From JBBSEZ01 sp038239195 (GTDB taxonomy: Bacteria > Planctomycetota > Planctomycetia > Gemmatales > Gemmataceae), in the NCBI GenBank assembly GCA_038239195.1, contig JBBSEZ010000338.1, positions 1 to 11,081 of the forward strand: a stretch of 11,081 bases of DNA. The letters run 5' to 3'. The notes below the pieces were generated by a model. The model was not told the origin of the DNA. It did no database searches and saw only the letters and a list, made by a program, of their open reading frames with translations. A program made the translations under genes and the position numbers. Of the stretch, positions 1 through 6,259 are shown in pieces (positions within the stretch are counted from its first letter, which is position 1; every line of letters starts with the position of its first letter).

Positions 1-331
1 CGCTGAGGCGCTCGCAGTCGTGATACATGGTGCGCACCTTGTAGATCGTAAACGGCTTGCCGCCTCGGCCCACGCGCGTCTGCGAATAGACGATGGGCCC
101 CCGGGAAGTGAGCTTGACCAGCAGCGCCGCCAGCAACAGCAACGGCGCGCTCGCCAGCAGCATGAGCAGCACGACGACGACGTCGAGGCCGCGCTTGAGG
201 TGCGCGTACCACCCGCGCGGCGCCGTCAGGCTTCCCTTCCCCGGGCGAGTGGGCAAAGACCTGGTCCGAACCGGCGTGTCGTCGGTTCGGGGCCCGGTTG
301 TCGCAGCGTCAGTTTCGGTCTCGGCGTACAT
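1..331 (-). CDS. Bacterial sugar transferase, N-terminal part (undecaprenyl-phosphate sugar phosphotransferase family)
   Basis: The frame begins at ATG 331 and stays open to the window edge, giving 110 residues of an incomplete protein. After a polar Pro/Thr-rich tail of about 40 residues comes KRGLD (46-50), one hydrophobic membrane segment (about 51-72), then SRGPIVYSQTRVGRGGK and FTIYKVRTM (76-102). This is the characteristic start of the bacterial sugar transferase domain (PF02397; WcaJ/WbaP/EpsL type). These enzymes move a sugar-1-phosphate from a nucleotide sugar onto undecaprenyl phosphate at the inner membrane and so start a polysaccharide repeat unit. An AAGGAA ribosome binding site sits 6 nt upstream (338-343). 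The gene is last of four same-strand genes and lies 65 bp after the epsI-like gene. The long 5-TM N-terminal region of WbaP-type enzymes is absent, so this looks like the short form. The catalytic region lies outside the window, so the sugar cannot be judged. Confidence 0.86.
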   Translation of the reverse strand, partial: MYAETETDAATTGPRTDDTPVRTRSLPTRPGKGSLTAPRGWYAHLKRGLDVVVVLLMLLASAPLLLLAALLVKLTSRGPIVYSQTRVGRGGKPFTIYKVRTMYHDCERLS

Positions 332-396
332 GGACGGTTCCTTGCGGCGAGTACGGGGAGGCCAGGTTCGGGAGGCGAAGGGCGGGCGCGGCACTC

Positions 397-1080
397 TCAG
401 GAGGAGGAGCGGGCCCCGAACAACGCCCGGTTCAAGACGGGCAGCAGGTCGGCCAGCAGCAGCACGCACTCGTCGTCGATCAACGGGCCCGGCGGGCCGT
501 GGACTTCGCGGACGACGTAGAGCTTGTAAAGCGCTTTCTCGCGAGCGAACGCCCAGCGCGCCGAGGCGGGGGCCGTCCAGGCCCCCTGGGCGTCGAGCGG
601 GGAGGCCGCGCTCGACGCCCACGCCCAGCAGATGCGCAACTGCACCGGGCCTCGGACTGTTTCCTTGGTGAACAGGCCCGTCCACATCTCGGCGGGGCCC
701 TGTCCAGGCACCTGGGCCTTGAACCGCAACGCGGGGGCGCCCAGCACGAACCCGCTCGCGCTGTAGCAGTCTTCCGGGCGGTGGACCGCCATCTGGCCCG
801 GCCGGCCGCACATCAGGAAAACCTGCGCCGACTGGCCAGTGTCCGCGCGAACGAAGCGCCGGCCCCAGTAGCCGACGGCCCCGGCCACCTTCAAGGTGTC
901 GCTGTCCTGCTCCAGCGGTTCGCCCTTCCACGGCCCCAGGTCGTCCGGCAGGGCGCCAACGCGCCGGGCGGCCTGCTCCAACTCGGTCGAGTTGGACCAG
1001 CGCCCCGTCCACAGGCCGTGGACGGTCCCCGCGGCGAGCAGCACCGTCAGGCCGACCAGGATCGCAAGGCAACGAGCCAT
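397..1080 (-). CDS. Exosortase-associated EpsI family protein
   Basis: This is a 227-residue protein with one N-terminal hydrophobic segment (about 4-22, uncleaved anchor or signal), then an extracytoplasmic domain. Diagnostic features of the EpsI family (PF11984) are an early LGPWKGE (48-54), the HRPEDCYSASGF segment (100-111; family form H-P-E-x-C-Y-x-x-x-G, with Cys105), and a C-terminal ALYKLYVVRE stretch (183-192). EpsI proteins occur with exosortases, either fused to the exosortase C-terminus or as a separate gene as here. They are thought to work with it at the outer face of the inner membrane in polysaccharide or surface-protein export, and the biochemical role is unsettled. ATG 1080 has an AGGA 6 nt upstream (1087-1090). 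The gene lies 125 bp after the kinase gene across a repeat-rich hairpin and 65 bp before the sugar transferase. Family assignment is firm; mechanism is not. Confidence 0.88.
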   Translation of the reverse strand: MARCLAILVGLTVLLAAGTVHGLWTGRWSNSTELEQAARRVGALPDDLGPWKGEPLEQDSDTLKVAGAVGYWGRRFVRADTGQSAQVFLMCGRPGQMAVHRPEDCYSASGFVLGAPALRFKAQVPGQGPAEMWTGLFTKETVRGPVQLRICWAWASSAASPLDAQGAWTAPASARWAFAREKALYKLYVVREVHGPPGPLIDDECVLLLADLLPVLNRALFGARSSS

Positions 1081-1098
1081 CCATCGTCCTCTCGCTCG

Positions 1099-1180
1099 CA
1101 GGAGTCAGGAGCGCACGCATCGCGCGAAACGACAAGCAAGAAGCGGCGCGCTCTTCGCGGACTCCTGACTCCTGACTCCT
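1099..1180. repeat. 7-bp tandem repeat forming a nested inverted repeat inside the operon
   Basis: Positions 1160-1180 are three exact copies of GACTCCT. The segment 1099-1111 (CAGGAGTCAGGAG) is the exact reverse complement of 1162-1174, so 13-bp arms enclose 50 nt. Inside them CGCGAA (1123-1128) can pair with TTCGCG (1154-1159). In the minus-strand transcript this makes a large branched stem between the kinase stop (1206) and the epsI-like start (1080). It has no U-run, so it is not a classic intrinsic terminator. It could be a processing or attenuation element, or simply a dispersed repeat. Confidence 0.6.
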
Positions 1181-1205
1181 CGAACTACGAGGCGCCCATT
1201 CAACC

Positions 1206-3410
1206 TTAGCTCGCATTTGGCCGGGGGTAGGGGATCGCCCGGCCATAGGTCTCCGCTTTTTCGCCGATGACCACCGCACCGAGCGGGTGGATGCCGAGGG
1301 CGTGCAGGCGCTGCTGCGCCGCGTAGAGGGCGGGCACCCGGCTGACGTCGCGGAGCACCGCCAGCAGCACGGCATCGGCGTGCTGGCCGAATAGCAAGGC
1401 GTCGGGCACCGGCAGCACCGGCGAGGTGTCCAGGACGATGAAGTCGAACTGCTCCTTGAGCCGCTCGAACACGGCGCCGACGTTGCCCTGGGCGAGCGCC
1501 TGGAGGCTGTGGCTATCGACCTTGCCGGCGGGCAGCAGCCAGAGGCGGCTCAGGCTCGTCGGGCGCACGGCGTCCTCGAACTCGATCTCGCCGCGCAGCC
1601 CCTCGCAGAAGCCCGGCTCGGCGGGCATGTCGAACTGGCTGTGGGCGCCGGGGTTGCGCAGGTCGCCGTCGATCAGCAGCGTCTTGCGCCAGGCGCGGGC
1701 CAGGCTGGCGGCCAGGTGGCTCGCCAGTGTCGTCTTGCCCTCGCCCCCCAGGGCGCTCGTCACCATCACCACCCGCGAGCCATCGACCTGCGGGGCGTGC
1801 AGCAGCAGCGTGCGCAGCGCGTCGATCGACTCCGTCATCGTGCCGATCGCTTGCAGCGACGCGGGGCTGGCATTCAAGACGGCGGCGCCGGCGAGCGGGA
1901 GGGTGCGGGCCCTGGCCGGCAGGCCCGGGACGGTGCCAATGACCGTCACGCCCAGGCCCAGGCTGACGTCCGACGTCGCGTAGACGCGGCGCGTGCGCGA
2001 CTCGAGCAGGCAGACGCCCACGAGCAACAGGCCGAACGTCGCCAGCCCGGAGGCCGAGGCGACCTTGATCTTGCGGTCGATCTTCTTCTCGCGCGGCACC
2101 ACCACGTCGCCCTCGAGGTGGGCCTGCCCGGCGCTCAGGGCAGCGCTGGCCTTGTCGAAGTCGGCCTCCGCCCGGTCGCGTTTCCGCTTCAAGCGCTCCA
2201 CGTCGTCTTCGATGGCGAGCAGCGTGGCGTCGGGGTGGGCGGCGAGGGCCTTGGCGCTGTCGCGGGCCAGGCCCGCGTCCCGGACCTTGCCCTCGAACTT
2301 CTCGACCTCCGTGGCGGCGTCCTTGATTTTACTTTCCAGCGCCGGCAGGCCCTTCGTCGCCTCCCGCTGACGCAACTGCGCCAGCGCCTTCAGGGCAACG
2401 GCCTTCGCTTCCCTGGCGTTCTTCAACGTCAGGTCGCGCGTCTCCCCCGGCGCGAGCAGCCGGTCGTACGTGGCATAATCTTCCTCGGCCTTGGCAAGGG
2501 CGGCCTTCACCTTCCGAAAGACGTCGAGCTTCTCCAGCGCCTGGTCCAGTTCGTCGTCGCTCGCGGCGGAGCCCGTCTCCGAGGCGGAGCGTTTCTTCAT
2601 CTCCTGGAACCGGCGCTGCAACAGGTCGCGCTCGCGCGTCTGCGCGGTCAGGTCGCGCCGGGCCTCCCGCAAGGCATCTTCGGCCGCCCCGAGAGCGGCG
2701 GTCCGGTCTTTGTGGGCGGCCGCCTGTTTTTTCATGCGCGGCTCGTCGAGCTCGCCGCGCTTCTCTTCGAGGGCCTTCTGGGCGCTGGCGAGGGCCTTCT
2801 TGAGCTCGGCGAGGTAGGGGGCGCTGCGAATGCGCTCTTGCGTCTTGAGCTCGCGCGGGTAGACGTTGCCCAGAGCGGTAAGCAGGGCGGCCAGGTCCTC
2901 GGCCCGCTCGCCGCTCAGCGAGACGCGCATGAGATAGCGGCCGGCGTCGAAATCGACGACCATCGCCTTCTGGAGCCCGGACACGGTGTAGCGGTGGGTA
3001 CGCGCCTCGGCCACGCCCGGCTCGGCCAGCACCTTGTCGAGGAGGGCGTCGCTCCTCACGAAGGAAAGGTGCGCCTTCTGATGATCGAGGATGTGCATCC
3101 CTTCCGGCTCGACGGGGATGCGCAACACGGCGGTGGTGGCGTAATTCCCCGGCACGACCGTCCAGGCGACGGCGATGGCGACGAGGGCCCCGAGGGCCCC
3201 CACGATGACGGCGAGGCGCCAGCAGCGGCGAAAGGCATAGAGGAGAGTGGCGAGGCTCGGCGGCGCCGTCAGCGCGTGCGGCGGGCTGGCCGTTCCCGCC
3301 GGCCCCGCGAGGGGGGCCTGGGCCTCGTCCGGCGCTACGGCGCCCTTCAGATAGGCGGGCGGGCCCGAGACGGCGTTGTGGGCTCCGAGCTTCTTCGGAT
3401 CAGGGGGCAT
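1206..3410 (-). CDS. Polysaccharide chain-length determinant fused to tyrosine autokinase (Wzz/BY-kinase)
   Basis: The 734-residue inner-membrane protein should control polymer length and export of the polysaccharide made by this locus. Order: a Pro/Ala-rich cytoplasmic tail (1-60), TM1 (about 64-87), a Wzz-type periplasmic region beginning NYATTAVLRIPVEPEG, a long charged coiled coil (about 190-430), TM2 (about 449-469), and a cytoplasmic BY-kinase P-loop domain. The kinase shows Walker A SALGGEGKTTLA (552-563), Walker A' LLIDGDLRNP (578-587) and Walker B FIVLDTSP (657-664). The usual C-terminal tyrosine cluster is reduced to Tyr722 and Tyr728. The frame is open further upstream to a TTG at 3560, but that stretch overlaps the exosortase tail. 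ATG 3410 is chosen because GGAGG (3420-3424) lies 9 nt upstream. It overlaps the exosortase stop by 11 bp, implying translational coupling. Family is firm; autophosphorylation is uncertain because of the short Tyr tail. Confidence 0.93.
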   Translation of the reverse strand: MPPDPKKLGAHNAVSGPPAYLKGAVAPDEAQAPLAGPAGTASPPHALTAPPSLATLLYAFRRCWRLAVIVGALGALVAIAVAWTVVPGNYATTAVLRIPVEPEGMHILDHQKAHLSFVRSDALLDKVLAEPGVAEARTHRYTVSGLQKAMVVDFDAGRYLMRVSLSGERAEDLAALLTALGNVYPRELKTQERIRSAPYLAELKKALASAQKALEEKRGELDEPRMKKQAAAHKDRTAALGAAEDALREARRDLTAQTRERDLLQRRFQEMKKRSASETGSAASDDELDQALEKLDVFRKVKAALAKAEEDYATYDRLLAPGETRDLTLKNAREAKAVALKALAQLRQREATKGLPALESKIKDAATEVEKFEGKVRDAGLARDSAKALAAHPDATLLAIEDDVERLKRKRDRAEADFDKASAALSAGQAHLEGDVVVPREKKIDRKIKVASASGLATFGLLLVGVCLLESRTRRVYATSDVSLGLGVTVIGTVPGLPARARTLPLAGAAVLNASPASLQAIGTMTESIDALRTLLLHAPQVDGSRVVMVTSALGGEGKTTLASHLAASLARAWRKTLLIDGDLRNPGAHSQFDMPAEPGFCEGLRGEIEFEDAVRPTSLSRLWLLPAGKVDSHSLQALAQGNVGAVFERLKEQFDFIVLDTSPVLPVPDALLFGQHADAVLLAVLRDVSRVPALYAAQQRLHALGIHPLGAVVIGEKAETYGRAIPYPRPNAS

Positions 3411-4470
3411 TGTCGCGGACCTCCAGGAGCGAACGGTCAGCCGAAGGTTCAGAGTGCCGGCGCTCGATCGGCGCGGGCTTCGGTGGGGCGGAAAAGAGGG
3501 CGTGCCAAAGCCCCTCGTCGGGGGGCGCCCCGAGGGCGGCGCCGGGAACGGCCGGCGCAAGGGGGACGCGAACCGGGCCGGTGCGCTCCACTGGGACGTA
3601 AAGGCGGGACAGGAACGTCAGTTCGAGCAAGAGAACGCCGAGGGCCAGGGGCATCATCACCCAGCCGGCGACGTCGTGGAACACGACGCGGGCAAACTCG
3701 GCGTTGGTGGTGCGCAGCAGGAACACCGTCACCGTGATGCGGCCGACGTTCATCAGAACGGCGACCGGGACGGCGCTGGCGAAGACGAGGGCTCGGTCGA
3801 GCAACGGCCGCTGCACGACGAACGCGACGGCAGTGGACAGGGCGAAGAAGGTCATGAGCATGCCGAGCCCGCTACAGGCCTCGACGACGCCGACCTTGAG
3901 CTCGTCGATGACGATGACGTTGCCCTCGGCGACGGCCGGCAGGCCCATCGTCTGTAGCGCGTAGGTGCTGGCGCGCGTGGCCACGAGCCTCAGCGGGTTG
4001 GCCAGGAGGATGTCCGCCTGGTAGGGCAGCGGCAGCATGAACAGCAGCAAGGCCAGCGCGGGCCACGACCAGCGCAGGGCGGGCCAGCCGCCGAACACCA
4101 CCACCACGCCGACCAGCGTGGGCATCAGGGAAATGGCGTCCACCCATTCGATCGAGACGTAGGCGCCGAGCAGGCGCACCGCGGCGCCGAACATCAGGAA
4201 AGGCACGCCCCACCAGGAAGGGGCGACAGCGCCGCGGGGGAAGGAAATTCGATGAAACCAGAGCACGATGAGGGCGAAGACGGGCACGACGTACCCGTGC
4301 GTGTACTGCGGGTCGGCCGACCAGCGGCGCTCGAGGACGCGGAAGGTAGGCCAGTAGGACCACAGCAGGGCGCCGGCCACCAGCAGCGCCAGCGCCCCCC
4401 GCGGGGGCAGCGCTCGCAGGCCGCCCCACGGCAGTTTGCCATTCCAGTCGTTGTTGCCCAACCTACGCAT
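3400..4470 (-). CDS. Exosortase (exosortase/archaeosortase family membrane transpeptidase)
   Basis: This is a 356-residue polytopic membrane protein with about eight hydrophobic segments. The exosortase N-terminal signature is present (WSADPQYTHGYVVPV, 50-64). All three expected catalytic residues are seen: Cys199 in VVEACSGLGML, Arg244 in MNVGRITVTVF and His265 in VVFHDVAGW. Exosortases cleave PEP-CTERM-like sorting signals and transfer the protein to another envelope partner; they sit in exopolysaccharide loci. About 65 residues of Pro-rich tail follow the last membrane segment, and no EpsI domain is fused because that partner is separate at 397-1080. The open frame extends to a GTG at 5109, but those 213 residues are low-complexity and Cys/Arg-rich, so ATG 4470 is preferred; its AGAGG sits only 4 nt upstream. 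No PEP-CTERM substrate is encoded in the window. The planctomycete-type subclass (possibly XrtU) could not be confirmed. Confidence 0.93.
   Translation of the reverse strand: MRRLGNNDWNGKLPWGGLRALPPRGALALLVAGALLWSYWPTFRVLERRWSADPQYTHGYVVPVFALIVLWFHRISFPRGAVAPSWWGVPFLMFGAAVRLLGAYVSIEWVDAISLMPTLVGVVVVFGGWPALRWSWPALALLLFMLPLPYQADILLANPLRLVATRASTYALQTMGLPAVAEGNVIVIDELKVGVVEACSGLGMLMTFFALSTAVAFVVQRPLLDRALVFASAVPVAVLMNVGRITVTVFLLRTTNAEFARVVFHDVAGWVMMPLALGVLLLELTFLSRLYVPVERTGPVRVPLAPAVPGAALGAPPDEGLWHALFSAPPKPAPIERRHSEPSADRSLLEVRDNAP
3420..3424 (-). promoter_or_regulatory. Ribosome binding site deciding the kinase start
   Basis: On the minus strand this is a perfect GGAGG, 9 nt before ATG 3410 and inside the exosortase coding region. 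It argues for the short 734-residue kinase rather than the TTG-initiated form 50 residues longer. Confidence 0.75.
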
Positions 4471-4887
4471 GAGGCCTCTTTGCCGCTGCCCGCCTCGCTC
4501 GTCAAACGCCTCGTCGCGAATCGGCGCGCACTCCGTGCCGGTGGGTGGCGCGGCCACCTTGTCGCAAGTATTTACATAGATGGTTCTTCCGTGATCGATT
4601 GGCCTTCCTTGTGTTTCCGTTCGGGGCCAGGCGCAAAGGGGAGTGCCTGGACCGTCGGGGGCCAGGACCAACAAGGCTTCCCGAGGGGGGAACTTGGAAA
4701 ACGCTTGGGGGGGAAACTCTTGCCCTACGCGGCAACATCCCGTAGCGGTCGGCGAAGCTAACGCGGACCGCTGCGTTCGCGACCGTCGATCTCGCTCCTG
4801 GTCGCCGGGCGGCAAGGCCACTCCACGAGAGGGGAGGAGGAATGGCTTGTCGCACGTTTTCTCACGTCCTGCGAAAACTCCATCGTA

Positions 4888-4916
4888 GGTATAGAGCGCT
4901 TTTCGCCGTTTGTCGA
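4888..4916 (-). promoter_or_regulatory. Candidate sigma70-type promoter for the exosortase operon
   Basis: Read on the minus strand, TCGACA (4911-4916, one mismatch to TTGACA) and TATACC (4888-4893, two mismatches to TATAAT) are separated by exactly 17 bp. Transcription would start near 4880 and run to the exosortase ATG at 4470. No better pair was found closer to the gene. This is pattern matching only, in a phylum whose promoters are poorly described. Confidence 0.4.
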
Positions 4917-5185
4917 ACGTTCCCGAACTCGAGAAGCAAACGCAGGGCCGCGAACCAACGCTCCTCCAGGATTTGAAGCGACCATCGCCCAAACCCCGGA
5001 GGAAGAGGGCCTTGAAGCGCCCAAGGCAGGAGGCCCAACCCCCGGCACGGAGGGCACGACGTTGCTTCAAGTTTACAGGGCTTCCCGGCTCGTTGCCAGG
5101 ACTTACCACCTGCGGGCCTGGGGGGACGCAGGCAACAGGGTAGGTTCTATGGATTGGAATGGTTGCAAGGCCCGGTGGGTGGGGG

Positions 5186-5220
5186 GTTGCGGAAGGGGCC
5201 CCTGGCCGGGGCAGCGCAAC
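5186..5220. other. Hairpin upstream of the PilZ promoter
   Basis: GTTGCG (5186-5191) pairs with CGCAAC (5215-5220), and inside it GCCCC (5198-5202) pairs with GGGGC (5208-5212) around a 5-nt loop. It ends 23 bp before the PilZ -35 box. It may insulate against upstream transcription or be an operator; its function is unknown. Confidence 0.35.
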
Positions 5221-5243
5221 GGGGGAACACTCCCTGCGCCCTG

Positions 5244-5272
5244 TTGACAGGCCCTTCTGCGCGACCTAGAGT
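5244..5272 (+). promoter_or_regulatory. Sigma70-type promoter of the PilZ gene
   Basis: A perfect TTGACA (5244-5249) is followed after 17 bp by TAGAGT (5267-5272, 4 of 6 matches to TATAAT). The start would be near 5279, about 38 nt before ATG 5317. AGTGT (5270-5274) and ACACT (5288-5292) form a short inverted repeat straddling the expected start, a possible operator or 5' stem. This is the best promoter match in the window. Confidence 0.52.
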
Positions 5273-5316
5273 GTGAGGATATCATCTACACTCAGGAAAG
5301 GGAACGGTGACGCTCG

Positions 5317-6033
5317 ATGCTTTCCCGCGCACTGTCCTCGTGGGGGCGACTGATCGGGGTTCGGCGCGGCAGCGCGGCGGAGGACGAGCGCCGGACCTGG
5401 GCGCGTTTCTCCTGCGCCATCGAAACCACCTGCCAGCCCGCCAATGCCGCCGAGGGCGAGCGCCTGCGCGCCCGCGTGCAGGACATTTCGCTGGGCGGGG
5501 CCAGCCTGATCGTCGGCCGAGCGTTCGAGCCGGGCGAACTGTTGAGCCTGGAGCTGCCTCACGGGAGCGACGGCGCCGGGCGCGTGGTGACCGTGCTGGC
5601 GTGTGTGGTCCGGGCCGACGTCCGGGCCGCGGGCGAATGGCTGCTGGGTTGCAACTTCGCGAGCGAATTGTCTGACGAGGACCTCCAGCGCTTCGGGGCC
5701 CGGCGGGCCCGGCCGATCTCCCCGGACCAGCGCGGCTGGGAGCGCTTCGCTTGCCAGGCGCACGCCTCCTTCCAGCCGGTGCGGACGCCCGACGCAGCGC
5801 CGAGCGAGGCGCAGGTGATCAACATCTCGGCCAGCGGGGCAGCCTTGCAGGTCCGCGAGCCTCTGGAAGTCGGCGAGCTGCTCAGCATCGAACTGCGCGC
5901 CGGCGACGGTCACGTGGTCCTCACCACCCTGGCAAGCATCGTGCGCGTCGCGACCGAGGGCGAAGGGCCGCGCGTCCTCGGCTGTAACTTCATCCACGAA
6001 CTGGGCGAGGCGGAGTTGAAGGCGCTGGTGTGA
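5317..6033 (+). CDS. Tandem PilZ-domain protein (probable c-di-GMP receptor)
   Basis: The 238-residue cytoplasmic protein is two PilZ domains with almost nothing else. Domain 1 (about 25-126) has the RxxxR motif at Arg26-Arg30 and D-x-S-x-x-G at Asp56/Ser58/Gly61. Domain 2 (about 138-236) has RxxxR at Arg139-Arg143 and N-x-S-x-x-G at Asn169/Ser171/Gly174. Each ends with a matching LGCNF strand (110-114, 221-225). Both domains therefore keep the residues that bind cyclic di-GMP in PilZ (PF07238) proteins, so two ligand sites per chain are expected. There is no membrane segment, GGDEF/EAL or transferase domain. A GTG at 5307 opens another frame but gives no recognisable protein. ATG 5317 is used, with AGGAAAGGG (5294-5302) a rather long 14 nt upstream. 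It is divergent from the exosortase operon, which suggests polysaccharide output control; the link is inferred. Confidence 0.93.
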   Translation: MLSRALSSWGRLIGVRRGSAAEDERRTWARFSCAIETTCQPANAAEGERLRARVQDISLGGASLIVGRAFEPGELLSLELPHGSDGAGRVVTVLACVVRADVRAAGEWLLGCNFASELSDEDLQRFGARRARPISPDQRGWERFACQAHASFQPVRTPDAAPSEAQVINISASGAALQVREPLEVGELLSIELRAGDGHVVLTTLASIVRVATEGEGPRVLGCNFIHELGEAELKALV

Positions 6034-6059
6034 GCGTTGTTGTCCGATCGACGACGTTA

Positions 6060-6078
6060 CCGCCGTCCACGACGGCGG
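6060..6078 (+). terminator. Hairpin after the PilZ gene
   Basis: CCGCCGTC (6060-6067) and GACGGCGG (6071-6078) form a perfect 8-bp GC-rich stem with a 3-nt loop, 26 nt after the stop codon. No T-run follows, so it would be a non-canonical terminator or a 3' end stabiliser. Confidence 0.45.
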
Positions 6079-6110
6079 GCCGGTCGCTTGACGACCTGGG
6101 CATGGCCACA

Positions 6111-6259
6111 GAAGAACTCGAACAGAAGGCAACGAAGGCAACGAAGAAAGAAGAGGAAGCAAGGGGCCCGAGGCGCTCCGCGAGCGCAGAGCGCGGAGAG
6201 AGAAAGGCCGCCCTATCTTCTTCCTGGGGTGCCTTCGTTCACTTCTGTTCGAGTTCTTC
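6111..6259. repeat. 149-bp element with 29-bp inverted terminal arms and a central palindrome
   Basis: The left arm 6111-6139 (starting GAAGAACTCGAACAGAAG) pairs with the right arm 6231-6259 over 29 positions with only two mismatches (6129/6241 and 6130/6240). In the middle, CTCCGCG (6176-6182) pairs with CGCGGAG (6192-6198) around a 9-nt loop. Purine-rich GAAGAAAGAAGAGGAAG lies inside the left arm, and CTTCTTCC lies before the right arm. The arms are AT-richer than the surroundings, suggesting foreign or selfish DNA. It encodes no transposase and no obvious target-site duplication was seen. It could be a miniature inverted-repeat or REP-like unit, or a large folded RNA 3' end for the PilZ mRNA. 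Confidence 0.62.

Larger units (their letters stand above)
4471..5316. other. 846-bp divergent intergenic region
   Basis: No frame here looks like protein: translations are low-complexity, rich in Arg/Ser/Pro, and lack family motifs or good ribosome sites. The region separates the minus-strand exosortase operon from the plus-strand PilZ gene and holds a likely promoter for each. It contains G-runs (6 G at 4685-4690, 7 G at 4707-4713). TTGAAGCG occurs at 4973-4980 and 5012-5019, with its inverted core GCTTCAA at 5064-5070. A hairpin lies at 5186-5220. If the minus promoter is right, the exosortase mRNA has a leader of about 410 nt, long enough for a regulatory RNA, but no known riboswitch was recognised. 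Confidence 0.7.

Noticed and set aside
298..1209. 303-residue plus-strand frame opposite the EpsI-family gene
   Set aside because: The minus strand has the EpsI signature and a ribosome site. The plus frame is Arg/Gln-rich shadow.
1509..3737. 742-residue open frame on the plus strand opposite the kinase
   Set aside because: Low-complexity translation rich in Gln, Arg, Gly, Leu and Ala, with no motifs. The minus strand carries the clear Wzz/BY-kinase.
5044..5067. Possible sigma54 promoter (GGCACG...TTGC) on the plus strand
   Set aside because: The spacing between the GG and GC elements is one base too short for sigma54, which is strict about it, and no gene begins at a suitable distance.
4471..5109. 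N-terminal extension of the exosortase by 213 residues from a GTG
   Set aside because: The extra part has no hydrophobic or domain character, and the family's conserved N-terminus begins shortly after ATG 4470.
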